Assembly (NCBI GenBank): GCA_027186245.1 | Contig: CP114492.1 | Location: forward strand, 8,584,501 to 8,648,500 | Direction: 5' to 3' | Source of the DNA: Coriaria nepalensis | Lineage: Eukaryota; Streptophyta; Magnoliopsida; Cucurbitales; Coriariaceae | DNA: 64,000 nucleotides | In this document: positions 12,300 through 21,994 of the stretch, in pieces | Position numbering within the stretch: the stretch's first letter is position 1 | Layout of the letters: every line of letters starts with the position of its first letter | The notes under the pieces: generated by a model | Seen by the model: the letters and a program-made list of their open reading frames with translations, nothing else | Told to the model about the DNA's origin: nothing | Databases searched by the model: none | Position numbers and translations under genes: made by a program

Positions 12300-12807
12300 G
12301 ATATAAGGCCTCTCGAAAACATAATTCCCCGGAGGATCATAATTGCACCCGATAGACGTCTCACCGTTGCTACACTGCACCTTAGCGCACCCAAACCTGG
12401 TCGAATCACGTCAAACCACTTGAGTGTAGTGCAAGCACTCCCCTCCAACGCATGAGTTAGAGTTACGGTAGTTAGAGTTACAGTCATAGTGAGCCTTCTC
12501 ATCCACAAACAACTTCACTGCAGCTGCGCCTGACAAGTCAACGCTACTCCATGCGAGGTTCACCCCATAGAGCTCCCCCGAATTAATGCACCAACCTGCA
12601 ATCGTTGATTCACTGATTGGCGTGGTTCTGTGCGTATGCTGCTAATTTCAAACAAGTGGGCCCACACCGACTGCGGCTTGAGCCGCATTGTGGACAGCCA
12701 GGTAGTCTTGTGGGGGAGTCTTATGTATGTGGGTGAAGAAGTACTAGGGCTAGAGAGAGTACTATAGCGTAAATGAGCGATGAGGTAATATTCTTGAAGG
12801 TAGTCAT
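12300..12807 (-). pseudogene. PR-1 pseudogene A (broken copy of the 13275 gene)
   Basis: Reads on the minus strand from an ATG at 12807. The sequence parallels the intact neighbour at 13275-13787 throughout, including the leader, the signal peptide and the CAP core. Damage: the reading frame is lost in the middle of the CAP domain, with stops around 12600-12650. The Trp codon of the QVVW motif has become TGA near 12412. A 12-base unit (AACTCTAACTAC-like) is duplicated just before the conserved SNSCVGG segment. The region matching EKPY has lost its normal stop. It is probably not translated. Confidence 0.88.
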
Positions 12808-13274
12808 GAATGGTCTTACTTTAGTATCGTTAATTAGGATAGGAAATATGAGATAAATACCATATTTATTGAAAGTTTAATGTCAACGATAACCTCACAA
12901 ACAAGAGCCACCTCAAAATCTTATCAAATTTACTCCTCCCTAATCATGGAAACGTAATAACCAGTTCCTATCTAAACATGGTAATATTAGAGGTCTGACA
13001 GATAAGGAAATTAAACCACAAGAGAAATTACTCAGCAAATTTAACAATACAAATCATAAAAGGTAGTTTAGGGGGAGAAAATATGACTTGAGAAGGGAGG
13101 GGAGGGGGCAATTACGATCCAAAAATAATTTAGGGGAGTACTTATAAAATGTGACTGATCATGTCACATACATCTTTATTCGACATCTGGTTTGGCCAAT
13201 ACATAGCAATATATTAGCCATCTTATTTCATATAGTACTATGTGCTAATGATCAATCAAATACAATAATTATAA
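12808..13274. other. Intergenic spacer, pseudogene A to PR-1 copy 4
   Basis: Contains the decayed promoter of pseudogene A and the 3' flank of copy 4. The region just upstream of pseudogene A and its downstream flank resemble the corresponding flanks of copy 4, so the duplication unit extends beyond the coding region. Confidence 0.5.
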
Positions 13275-13787
13275 TCAATAAGGCTTCTGGCCAACTATAT
13301 TCCCCCGAGGATCATAGTTGCACCCGATAAACGTCCCGCCATTACTACACCGCACCTTCGCGCACCCAAGCCGAGCCGAATTACGCCAAACCACTTGAGT
13401 GTAGTGCAAGCACTGCCCTCCAACGCATGAGTTAGAGTTATAATCATAGTGAGCCTTCTCATCCACAAACAACTTCACGGCAGCTTTGCCTGACAAGTCA
13501 CCAGTGCTCCCAGCGATGTTCTCCCCATAGGGTCCACCTGAGTGCACCAGCCGGCAGTCATTGATTCGCTGATTGGCATAGTTTTGTGCGTATGAAACTA
13601 ACCGGTTGTCCCAAACAAGTGGGCTCACACCGACTTTGGCTCGAGCCGTATTGTGGGCGTCTAGGTAGTCTCGTGGGTTGTCTTGAGCATTAGATGGATG
13701 TGGGTGAAGAAGTACTAGGGCTAGGGATAGTACTATAGCGTAAATGAGCGATGGGGTAATATTGTTCAATGTAATCATGATGGTCAT
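13275..13787 (-). CDS. PR-1-like secreted CAP protein (cluster copy 4)
   Basis: Intronless, 170 aa. A long hydrophobic signal peptide (to about residue 34, ending PSNA) precedes [19 protein letters not shown]. Classical PR-1 features are present: [42 protein letters not shown] and a CAPE-type end, [15 protein letters not shown]. Six cysteines are conserved. A second in-frame Met lies at 13778. The neighbour at 12300 is a broken copy of this gene. It is probably the most standard PR-1 in the cluster and the best candidate for a CAPE precursor. Confidence 0.93.
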   Translation of the reverse strand: MTIMITLNNITPSLIYAIVLSLALVLLHPHPSNAQDNPRDYLDAHNTARAKVGVSPLVWDNRLVSYAQNYANQRINDCRLVHSGGPYGENIAGSTGDLSGKAAVKLFVDEKAHYDYNSNSCVGGQCLHYTQVVWRNSARLGCAKVRCSNGGTFIGCNYDPRGNIVGQKPY

Positions 13788-13838
13788 TACTATAGTATTG
13801 CTAATTTGGATGGGAAATGTGAGATAAATATGAGGGGG

Positions 13839-13846
13839 TATTTATA
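13839..13846 (-). promoter_or_regulatory. TATA box of PR-1 copy 4
   Basis: TATAAATA on the minus strand, about 52 bp upstream of the ATG at 13787. Confidence 0.65.
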
Positions 13847-16800
13847 GGAACGTTAATATAGCGTTAGTGGAATATTATTTGCAAAGACTAATGAAAGTAA
13901 TCGTTCGATGCTTGGTATTTTCAAAAGAAGAATATGCCGTGTAAAACGCTTAGCTAGGTTTGGCCAAAAAAAGAAGGAATACAAGGTACGATGTAGCTAG
14001 GTGGGGATCGTGACAAATGCCCTAGCAGTACATGTTTCATTAACAGATTGGAGTTGGTTTGCATTTTTTTTTTTTTTTTTTATTTATATCTATAATTTTT
14101 AAAATTTTTTAATTTGAGTATAATTTAATTAAGTGATTGGAAAAATAATTTATTTTAACTCACTTAAATTTATAAACAATAAAAAGACTCAAAATCTTAG
14201 GTAGTTTTTTTTTTTTTTTTTACTATTATTCTTTATTATCAATCGATTGAAAAGTTCGGAACTTAATTTAAATAAAACTAGCCAAAATTTAATTTTTTAT
14301 TTTTATGAATTTAGGCAATTAAAATAAATTATTTCTCTTATCATTAAATTATAAAATATGCTCAATCTAGATTCTAAAAACTGCAAATATAAATCTATAT
14401 AAGGATAGATTAGCCCCCATATAGAACAAGAAAAATTAGAATTAGGCTCACGTTCTATATAACAATCAAGGAAAAATGAAAGTGACTATAAATTTGGTTA
14501 AATGCATCCACTTGATTAGTATCTTGACTAACCATTGATCATTTACTTGTAATTAATTAACGCATTGAATTTTTAAAATTTAGTCTCTAGAGAATTTTAA
14601 AAATATATTATATTAACGGTGGATCGATTAATTTTAATAATATATAAATTTAATATACTATAATTCTTCTTGTTTATTCTAATTGCCTTCGGGATTGCTT
14701 CTTTTTTTCTCAAAAAAGCAGGATAATTATGATGTCACGGCGATGATGTTGTAAATTTTGGAGTTAATGTGGAATTTTGGACCACCCTGACCCTGGTTAG
14801 TTTAATCTTGTCTTGAGGTTGAGTTTAGTTTATAATTTGTGGGGAATAAACTTTAATAGTTAAAATTATACTATTACCCCTATAATTTTCTTATTCTCTT
14901 ATTTACATCCCTTCATTTTTATTTAGTTCAAATTAATCCTAATAACAACTTTTAGAATTATCCCTCTCCTATTCTCATATGCTCCATGAACCAAATCATA
15001 ATATACTCGCTCAAGGAACTGAAACGCATATAATTCCACTAATAAAATTTTGACCTTTTGCCTATATAAATCATGATGTCATAAAAGTAGATAAATTCAA
15101 GTGGTTTAGATTAAATTTAGAATATCAATTAAAATATGTTATATTAATTAAAATAATTTTTTAAAAATTATATTTTAAATACATGATATATTTTAATTAG
15201 TGAATTAAATTGTAAATCCCAAAATATTTATAAATTATATATAATATTAGAAAAATAAATAAAAAGGAAAGCTTTTTAGCAAATTTTAATTCATAATTAT
15301 GTATAATTGTAATAATAGAAATAAAATGGTACCTTTTTGTATTTTTAAATTTTAAAGGAACTTTAATTTAATTATTAAAAAGAAGAAGAAAAAAATAAGA
15401 TGCATTGCATTAGCAAGTGTCAAAAAAATTAACCTAGACTCCCCTCCCCTCTAACAAAATTACCAAGTGCATTATTTACAAGACTTTTTAAAGGGAAAAA
15501 AAAAAAGTTGTACTCTATAATTTAATATGAGGTTAGAGACAAATTCAGTAGATATGTTCATATTTCAGTTCACGAAGTGATTCTTATACTTTGTACTACT
15601 TGTTAGATTTTCAGAATAACTAATCCACAATTGAAGAGGATTATTCAAATTATTGCACATCTCTTAAGGAGAATAAATTTGATAAATTTATAATTACAGA
15701 GTTGCATCTTTATTTATAAAATCTTTTAAGAAAATAAACAGTTAGATTTTAAAATTTATTATGTAGTCGTCCCTCCACTAATAACATTTTGTCCTTTTGG
15801 AACGTGATGTTGCTGGTGATGATGTATTTAAATCGTACTATTGTAAGAACAACTACAAAATGTCGATGTTTAAAATACTACTACTAAAACAAAGTTGTTA
15901 AAAGTCGTTTGAATTATCCAAAAATTATCCTTCACTCGGAATTGAGCCGGTCGGCCTTGTATGTGTCGGCTTAAGGTTTCCAAAACCTCCATTGTCCATT
16001 ACAAATTGTATATGCAGATGTGATGTCACTTGACATTCTATTAGGATCCATAAAATGTCAACAAATTAACAGATCTAGAGCCTAAATCTTCGGTTATGAA
16101 TCTCAACGAAATTATTATATATGCATGTGACTATGTGAGCGTCACTATCTTAAGCATATTACCCCGTATCTATAATGTTCCCATATGAACTTGATTAGTT
16201 AAGTTCTCAATTTCAATATTGGAAGTCTTTTCTTAAATGGCGTGCACTATTGTATGGCATGTTAGAATTTTCATGAATTGGCCTAATATTAATCATGTAT
16301 TTTACTTTTATAAAAATGAGTCGATTAATACGACGGACAAGTCAAGTTTTGGATATACTTATAAATCTAATATAGTTATGTGATCTTATTTGGTCATGAT
16401 TTAATATGTCTCATATTTTGTTAGATGTGATAGAGAACAGTTCATGTTTGAGTTAAATGATATCCCATAATGAAATGATTTGCTTGATTATTTTATATAT
16501 TTGGTTATGTCAACTCTTTACTGATAATTTAATATTTTGTTTCATTGAAAATCGTGTATTATTTTCTAAAATAGAAATGAAGGCCTAGATATGTTTATGT
16601 TTGAGATCCCAAATTTGTGATTATTCTGTATTCGATGTCGAACTCGAACACAATTCATTTGCATGTTTAATTATGATTTGTATCTTGAATCTTATACTGC
16701 TATCAGTAATTGTTCCGACATCACATGTATATATGAACCCTAGTGTACTCAATATGGACACAATAGTCCCCATTTTATTCATAAGCGATTACATCACAAC

Positions 16801-16868
16801 TCGATATAAAGCGACAATATTAGGGCATATATATATGATAGTGACAGCGTACACGAACATTCGACTAG
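13847..16868. other. Intergenic spacer within the PR-1 cluster
   Basis: Three kilobases of A/T-rich DNA. It contains one inverted-repeat element (about 14083-14395, listed separately). The 115-codon open frame at 16601-16948 runs into pseudogene B on the other strand and shows no domain, so I do not call it a gene. Confidence 0.6.
14083..14395. repeat. MITE-like inverted repeat with arms of about 100 bp
   Basis: The left arm, read forward from about 14083, matches the reverse complement of the right arm ending near 14395. A shared stretch is AATAATTTATTTTAA, at about 14145 and, inverted, near 14320. A loop of roughly 90 bp separates the arms. It is A/T-rich, non-coding and about 310 bp long. 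The family and target duplication could not be assigned by eye. Confidence 0.5.
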
Positions 16869-17150
16869 TTAGTAAGGGCATTCTCCGATGCAGTTACCAA
16901 GCTGATCGTAGCTACAGACAACGAAAATTTAGTTATTACGACACTTAACCCTAGCACAACCTAGACGCACAAGGTTACGCCACACAATTTGAGTGTAAAG
17001 ACCACATTCATCACTAACACGAATTCGAATGATAGTCATAGTTGGGTTTCTCCGTGAGCCAATACTTCACCGCCTTGACTCTTGTCATCGAACCACACCC
17101 TTCCGCAAGGTTTTCTCCATACGGCCCATTTGAATGCTCCAACACGCAAA
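16869..17150 (-). pseudogene. PR-1 pseudogene B (3' half only)
   Basis: A minus-strand fragment matching the second half of a PR-1: a VLEHSNGPYGENLAEG-like start near 17146, then AVKYWLTEKPNYDYHSNSC, stops, ECGLYTQIVWRN, LGCARVKC and a C-terminus reading VCSYDQLGNCIGECPY then stop at 16869. Stops interrupt the frame around 17030 and 16937. No 5' half with signal peptide is seen upstream. The CAPE-like GN-six residues-PY end survives. Confidence 0.85.
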
Positions 17151-17803
17151 TGCATCATATTTTATCACATAAATGCATCATATTTTTCTCTTAATTACAA
17201 GTAGATTATATCTGAACATAAATCACGCAAATGTCACTCCTTAAGGTGATATTCACGACTGAATTGTATTTGGTGAAGTAGATATAATTTTCGACAAAAT
17301 TCCTGTAATTGCACCATTAATATGTCATAATGGATTCATTTACAGTTTTATTTTTAAATTGATGTATATAATACGATATTCAGACATTATAATGGTTTAA
17401 TCAACCCAAGATTGTGCCGGAAACAAACGTGAAATTAATGTCTAGATCTATCGTTACTAGTTGTTAGATTTACACTCTTTTAAGATATGTTGGTCTTTCC
17501 TTAAAGATCAATAGCTAGTGGAGATGTAAATCTTAGATTTCAGTTCAGCCTCCAAACCATTGAACATAATACTAATAATACCAATAATAATAATAATATT
17601 ATTATTATAAATTAATAGAATCCAAATGCATGGATCTCAAATAATGTGTCCTCATACTCATACACGAGGGCACACAAAGAACCCTTTTATTATGTATTAG
17701 AAAAAAAAAAAAAAAAGAAATTCAACAAAACCAAAACATCCAATCCATGGTTGATATTTTTGCTTGATCTAGTAAACGTTTCTTTGTGATCTCCCTTCAA
17801 ATT
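17151..17803. other. Intergenic spacer, pseudogene B to PR-1 copy 5
   Basis: A/T-rich, with a short palindromic AAT/ATT repeat at about 17580-17610. No coding sequence seen. Confidence 0.6.
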
Positions 17804-18286
17804 TTATAGCCCGTATGCAGCCCAGTAATCACAGATAACAAAGGCTCCATTATTGTTGCACCTAACCCTAGCACAACCAATATCGGTGGTCTTACTTGCT
17901 ATCATATTAAGGTAATGGCCACACCAATGTTCGCCTTTCGTGCAGACCTTGGCACCTGCATCCCAGTATTGTTTTTCTGAAACCCACATCTTAATAGCAC
18001 CTGTTCCGGTCAGATGCACATCTCCTCCGGCTATGTTCTCGGCATAAATCATATCAGAGTGCTTTAGTACGCAATCCGATGTTCTCCCCAACGCATATGC
18101 TCGCGCCTCGGCTGCTATGGTTGTGTTCCATCTAACCGGGGGCACATTCGCTTCCTTCCGGATTACATTGTGGGCAGCCACGTAGTCTTTGGGCAGGGTC
18201 TTGGCCGAGCATAGTTGAGCACAACTGATTAAGAGGATCGTTGTTCCAATCAGGCAAATTGCTGAGATTTTGTTGAACGACTCCAT
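17804..18286 (-). CDS. Divergent PR-1-like CAP protein (cluster copy 5)
   Basis: Intronless, 160 aa. The signal peptide runs to about residue 28 (ending QLCSA) and is followed by KTLPKDYVAAHNVIRKEANV. Early CAP motifs remain (AAHN, HSDMIYAENIAGGD) and all six cysteines are present. The core normally reading HYTQVVW is replaced by CGHYLNMIASKTTDIGCARV, which keeps the His but loses the Thr-Gln and the Trp. The protein ends CDYWAAYGL, about 9-10 residues shorter than its neighbours and without any CAPE peptide. The same features occur in copy 6, so this is a diverged but maintained subtype. A TATA box (TATAAATT, minus strand, near 18371-18378) lies about 85 bp upstream. Sterol binding may be retained; metal-site and peptide-precursor roles are doubtful. 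Confidence 0.9.
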   Translation of the reverse strand: MESFNKISAICLIGTTILLISCAQLCSAKTLPKDYVAAHNVIRKEANVPPVRWNTTIAAEARAYALGRTSDCVLKHSDMIYAENIAGGDVHLTGTGAIKMWVSEKQYWDAGAKVCTKGEHWCGHYLNMIASKTTDIGCARVRCNNNGAFVICDYWAAYGL

Positions 18287-18943
18287 TTTCTTTTTTTCTT
18301 TTTTTTTTCTTTTTCTTTTATTTGTTGTTGTTTTGGTCCTTTTGGATTTTTGTTGTGTTTAATGAGGTTGAATTTATAGGTGAAGGTTAATGCTTTATTT
18401 AGAGTGTTTGAAAAGGTCATCAATTGAAACTTTTTTAAGGCCAGTAATTTTGTTAGCTAGGGCTCCGAATTTTGTTCCTTCTTTTTTTGGGTTAATATTA
18501 TAATATTAAAGATGGTTTTTTTTTGTTTTCTTTTCCCCTTCCTACTAATTTTGCATATTCATTATCTCGTTCTTCTAGTTAAGGGATGAACTATTCTTAA
18601 ATGAGAGATTGTAATAATTTGTAAATTTACTAAATATAGTAAAAATTATATTTAAAAATATAAATAATAAAATAGTCAATATCACTTATTATTATATTTA
18701 ACGAACTTGTACAAGTTGATGCAATAACCAAAAGGTAGATTAAGGTATAAAGTTACGGCATAGCATATGCATATTTAAGTAGTTCACAACTAAAATAATA
18801 AAAATTACCCGAATATTTTATTTATTTATTTATTTATTATTCGTATCTTAGAATATATACGGAGTGTCTTCATAATCACTCACAAAGAATCGATTATTAC
18901 AAGAAATGGATATTCAACAAAACCAAATCAACAATTTGTTGAT
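18287..18943. other. Intergenic spacer, PR-1 copy 5 to pseudogene C
   Basis: Pyrimidine-rich leader of copy 5, then A/T-rich sequence. No gene seen. Confidence 0.6.
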
Positions 18944-19439
18944 TTAAAGCCGCCCATAAGCAGCCCAATAATCACAAATAACAAAGCATTCGTTGTTCTT
19001 GCACTCAACCCCGGCACAACCAATATATGTGGTCTTACTATACTGGCTATCTATCATATTTAAGGTAATGGCCACACCAATGTTCGCCTTTGGTGTAGAC
19101 CTTAGCCTTTATGTTCCAGTACTACTTTTCTGTGGCCCACAGTTTAACAGAACCTTCTCCAGTCAGGCCTACATCTCCTCCGGCTATGTTCTCAGCTTAA
19201 ATCATATCTGGGTGCTTTAGCTTTCAATCCGATGTTCTCCCCATCGCATACTTTCGCGCCTCAGCCGCAACGGTTGCGTTCCATCGAAGTAGAGGCACAT
19301 TCGCTGCTTTCAGGAGCATGTTGTGTTCACGAACGTAGAGTCTTCCAGCCAGTTTTGGGCGGAGCAGAGTTGGGTACAACTGATCAGGAATATTGTTGTT
19401 CCGATCAAGCAAATTGCTGAGATTTTGTTGAGTGACCAT
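18944..19439 (-). pseudogene. PR-1 pseudogene C (divergent subtype)
   Basis: A full-length broken relative of copies 5 and 6 on the minus strand. The start codon at 19439 is preserved in sequence, but the signal peptide lies in another frame from the mature part; a 2-base insertion near 19340 (GTAGAGTC versus GTAGTC) moves the frame. Stops replace the Cys of the SDCVLKHS segment and the Tyr of YAEN. Another stop falls at the EKQYWD segment. A normal stop is still visible at 18944. These several independent lesions show it is dead. Confidence 0.9.
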
Positions 19440-19678
19440 TTTTTAGTTTTTGTTAATTTGAGTGATGGTGTATAAAGTGTGTTAAAAGAGAGAGATAAAA
19501 TTGAATTAGTAATTTTCAACCCCGTATATTTAAAAACAATGTTATTCTACAAAGTTTTTTAAAGTTGGATTAATTTAAAAATAAATAAATAAATAAAAAG
19601 AATGTAATTTTTATTCCATATCATAATCGATCTCCCACATCATTGCCACGTAAAAAAATTAAAGAATCAGTCATTACA

Positions 19679-19709
<31 letters not shown>

Positions 19710-19798
19710 TTATATAAAAAAATGGATATTCAACAAAACCAGATCAACAATCATTGATTCAAAATTTTGGTTGATCTAGTAAAAATGTTTATTTCTTC
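19440..19798. other. Intergenic spacer, pseudogene C to PR-1 copy 6
   Basis: Includes an AT microsatellite near 19678-19701 followed by a T-run. No gene seen. Confidence 0.6.
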
Positions 19799-20281
19799 TC
19801 AAAGTCCATATGCAGCCCAGTAATCACAGATAACAAAGTAGCCATCGTTGTTGCATCGAACCCTAGCACAACCAATATCCGTGGTCTTACTGGCAATCAT
19901 ATTAAGGTAATGGCCACACCAATGCTCGCCTTTCGTGCAGACCTTAGCACCTGCATCCCAGTACTGCTTTTCTGTGGCCCATAGCTTAACAGAACCTTCT
20001 CCGGTCAAGCCGACATCTCCTCCGGCTATGTTCTCAGCGTAAATCATATCTGAGTGCTTTAGTACGCAATCCGATATTCTCCCCATCGCATATGCATGTG
20101 CCTCGTCCGCTATGGTTGCGTTCCATCTAACTGGAGGCACATTCACTTCCTCCCGGAGTATGTTGTGTTCACGCACGTAGTCTTCCGGCTGGTTTTGTGC
20201 AGAGCAGAGTTGGGTACAGCTGATGAAGAGGATTGTTGTTCCGACCAAGTAAATTGCTGAGATTTTGTTGAATGAATCCAT
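19799..20281 (-). CDS. Divergent PR-1-like CAP protein (cluster copy 6)
   Basis: Intronless, 160 aa, a close paralogue of copy 5. The signal peptide ends near residue 28 (QLCSA); the mature start is QNQPEDYVREHNILREEVNV. It shares with copy 5 the AENIAGGDV segment, the altered core CGHYLNMIASKTTDIGCARV and the short end CDYWAAYGL without CAPE. The CAP-site triplet AHN is changed to EHN here, but the His stays. A TATA-like CTATAAATTC lies upstream on the minus strand near 20340-20350, as in copy 5. Two maintained open copies of the same altered core argue for function rather than decay. Confidence 0.9.
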   Translation of the reverse strand: MDSFNKISAIYLVGTTILFISCTQLCSAQNQPEDYVREHNILREEVNVPPVRWNATIADEAHAYAMGRISDCVLKHSDMIYAENIAGGDVGLTGEGSVKLWATEKQYWDAGAKVCTKGEHWCGHYLNMIASKTTDIGCARVRCNNDGYFVICDYWAAYGL

Positions 20282-20571
20282 TTTTGTTCTTTATTTTTTG
20301 TTTTTTATTGGTTTTGGATTTTTGTTTTGTTTGATGAGGTGAATTTATAGGTGAAGGGTTAATGCTTTTTTTTTTTTAGAATGTTTGAAAAGGTCATCAA
20401 TTAGAATTTTCTTAAAGCCAATAATTTGCTGGTATTTATATCAATATAATATAATATAATATTAGAGAGAATATTGCCAATATTTATCAAAAGATCGGCT
20501 AATTAATAGGATTAGGGATCCGACTAATTAGAATTATTCTGGGTCATCAGATTGATTAGAATTATTACGCC

Positions 20572-20862
20572 ACACAGTTTGAGAATTTTGATTGGTTCGT
20601 AATCAAATTCTGAAATTCGTTACCAACACATAAATTTGGATTAGAACTCAAATCCTAAAAACTCCCAACACCCAATGAGACATACATAGTAGGGTTTCTC
20701 GACAACCAAATACTTCATCCCTTTACTCCAATTCTCAATCTCCAGTCCTCATGTTTGCACGACATTGGGCATGGACTTCTAATGTTTTATAGTCCAAGAA
20801 ATTGGACCAACTCCAACTTGAGTTCGAGCTTCATTGTCATGCACAATATTCAACAAAAGTTG
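20572..20862 (-). pseudogene. PR-1 pseudogene D (heavily decayed fragment)
   Basis: Minus-strand remnants: an HDNEARTQVGVGPI-like segment near 20845-20805 corresponds to the AHNEVRAEVGVGPV region. It is followed by several stops and, near 20710-20690, an MKYLVVEKPYY-like segment matching AVKYWATEKPDY. The start at 20572 is marked by a fragment of the QTVWRN region. No intact frame longer than a few residues remains. Confidence 0.7.
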
Positions 20863-21289
20863 CTTCATGATTAGTCCGATAATTATATTGTATATATATT
20901 AATACTGTCATTAATTTCTTGTATGTTTTAAATTTAATTAACCCAAGATTATCACCCGAAACACAAGTGAAATGAATGCATATCTAGATCCATCTATGCT
21001 GCTGCTCCTTTGAATAATTCATTCAATAATGTAAGTGGCACTGGTTCATAGCTAAGAACTAAATCAAAATAAATATTATTTTTCTGATTATTTTAATTTT
21101 TATTTATATTGAGAATAATTTTTATTCTGCAAATATGTAAACAAATAATTATCCTATTTCTTTTAAAATAAAATATTTTTCGGTAAAAATGAATTATTCA
21201 AAATTTTTATATAATATTATATAAAATTACTATTTTTATTTTTATTTTTTCATTTTTATTCTTATCCTCATTTTCAACGAAAATCGAAA
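20863..21289. other. Intergenic spacer between PR-1 pseudogenes D and E
   Basis: Very A/T-rich, no coding signal. Confidence 0.6.
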
Positions 21290-21625
21290 TGCTACTCGTG
21301 TCCGTAACAGTAGATTTAGAGCACGTCTTGGGACTTGGATCATAGTCGGCGTTTTCTTAGGCACAATATTTAACAGCATCATCTCCAGTCATGGACACGT
21401 CTCCTTGGGCTATGTTCTCAGCGTACGGCCCATACGAGTGCACCATTTCGCAGTCTCCTACTCTATTCTTCGCGTAGTGCTGTGCATAGGACGCTATCTT
21501 CGTGCTCCATTTAACTGGGCCGACATCCACTTCGGCTCGGATTTCTTTGTGGGCCTGCACGTAGTCCTCTAGCTGGTTTTGGGCCGTGCAGAGTTATGTA
21601 CTGAGATTTTGTTCGAAGACTCCAT
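21290..21625 (-). pseudogene. PR-1 pseudogene E (truncated)
   Basis: Starts on the minus strand with ATG at 21625 (MESSNKIS-like), but most of the signal peptide is deleted and the frame shifts before the mature part. From about 21575 the frame reads LEDYVQAHKEIRAEVDVG and on to YGPYAENIAQGDVSMTGDD. A stop follows at 21357, where a Trp-Ala would be expected. A short remnant (DYDPSPKTCSK-like) is visible to about 21295, after which the 3' third is missing. This is the last recognisable member of the cluster. Confidence 0.85.
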
Positions 21626-21994
21626 CTTTTTCTCCTTTTTTTTTTTTTTCCCTTTCAGTTTTGATTTTTGTTGTGCTTATTGAGGTGAATAGATAGGCTA
21701 AATGTTGATTCTCGTTTATAGAGTTGAAAAGGTAAGACTTGCTAAAAATATTTCTACTGTTACCTAGTTGTGATGAGAACCAGTTATTGATTTCGATTCC
21801 AGCTTATAAGTAATGGAATTACTATTTCTTTGCTTAGGGTAAATTTATGAAGATTCACTTTTAACTCAACTATAAGATGGATCCAAAATAGACATATCTG
21901 TATGAAAATGTTATAATTGTGTTCCATTCTTGAAATAATCTTAATCAAACATGATTCAGAAACATGTTAATGCTACCAAACACTAGTATAAAAT
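21626..21994. other. Intergenic spacer, PR-1 cluster end to NOPCHAP1-like gene
   Basis: No gene seen. It carries the 3' flank of the minus-strand gene ending at 21995. Confidence 0.6.

Noticed and set aside
16601..16948. 115-codon plus-strand open frame
   Set aside because: No domain, A/T-rich, and its end overlaps the antisense of a PR-1 pseudogene fragment.
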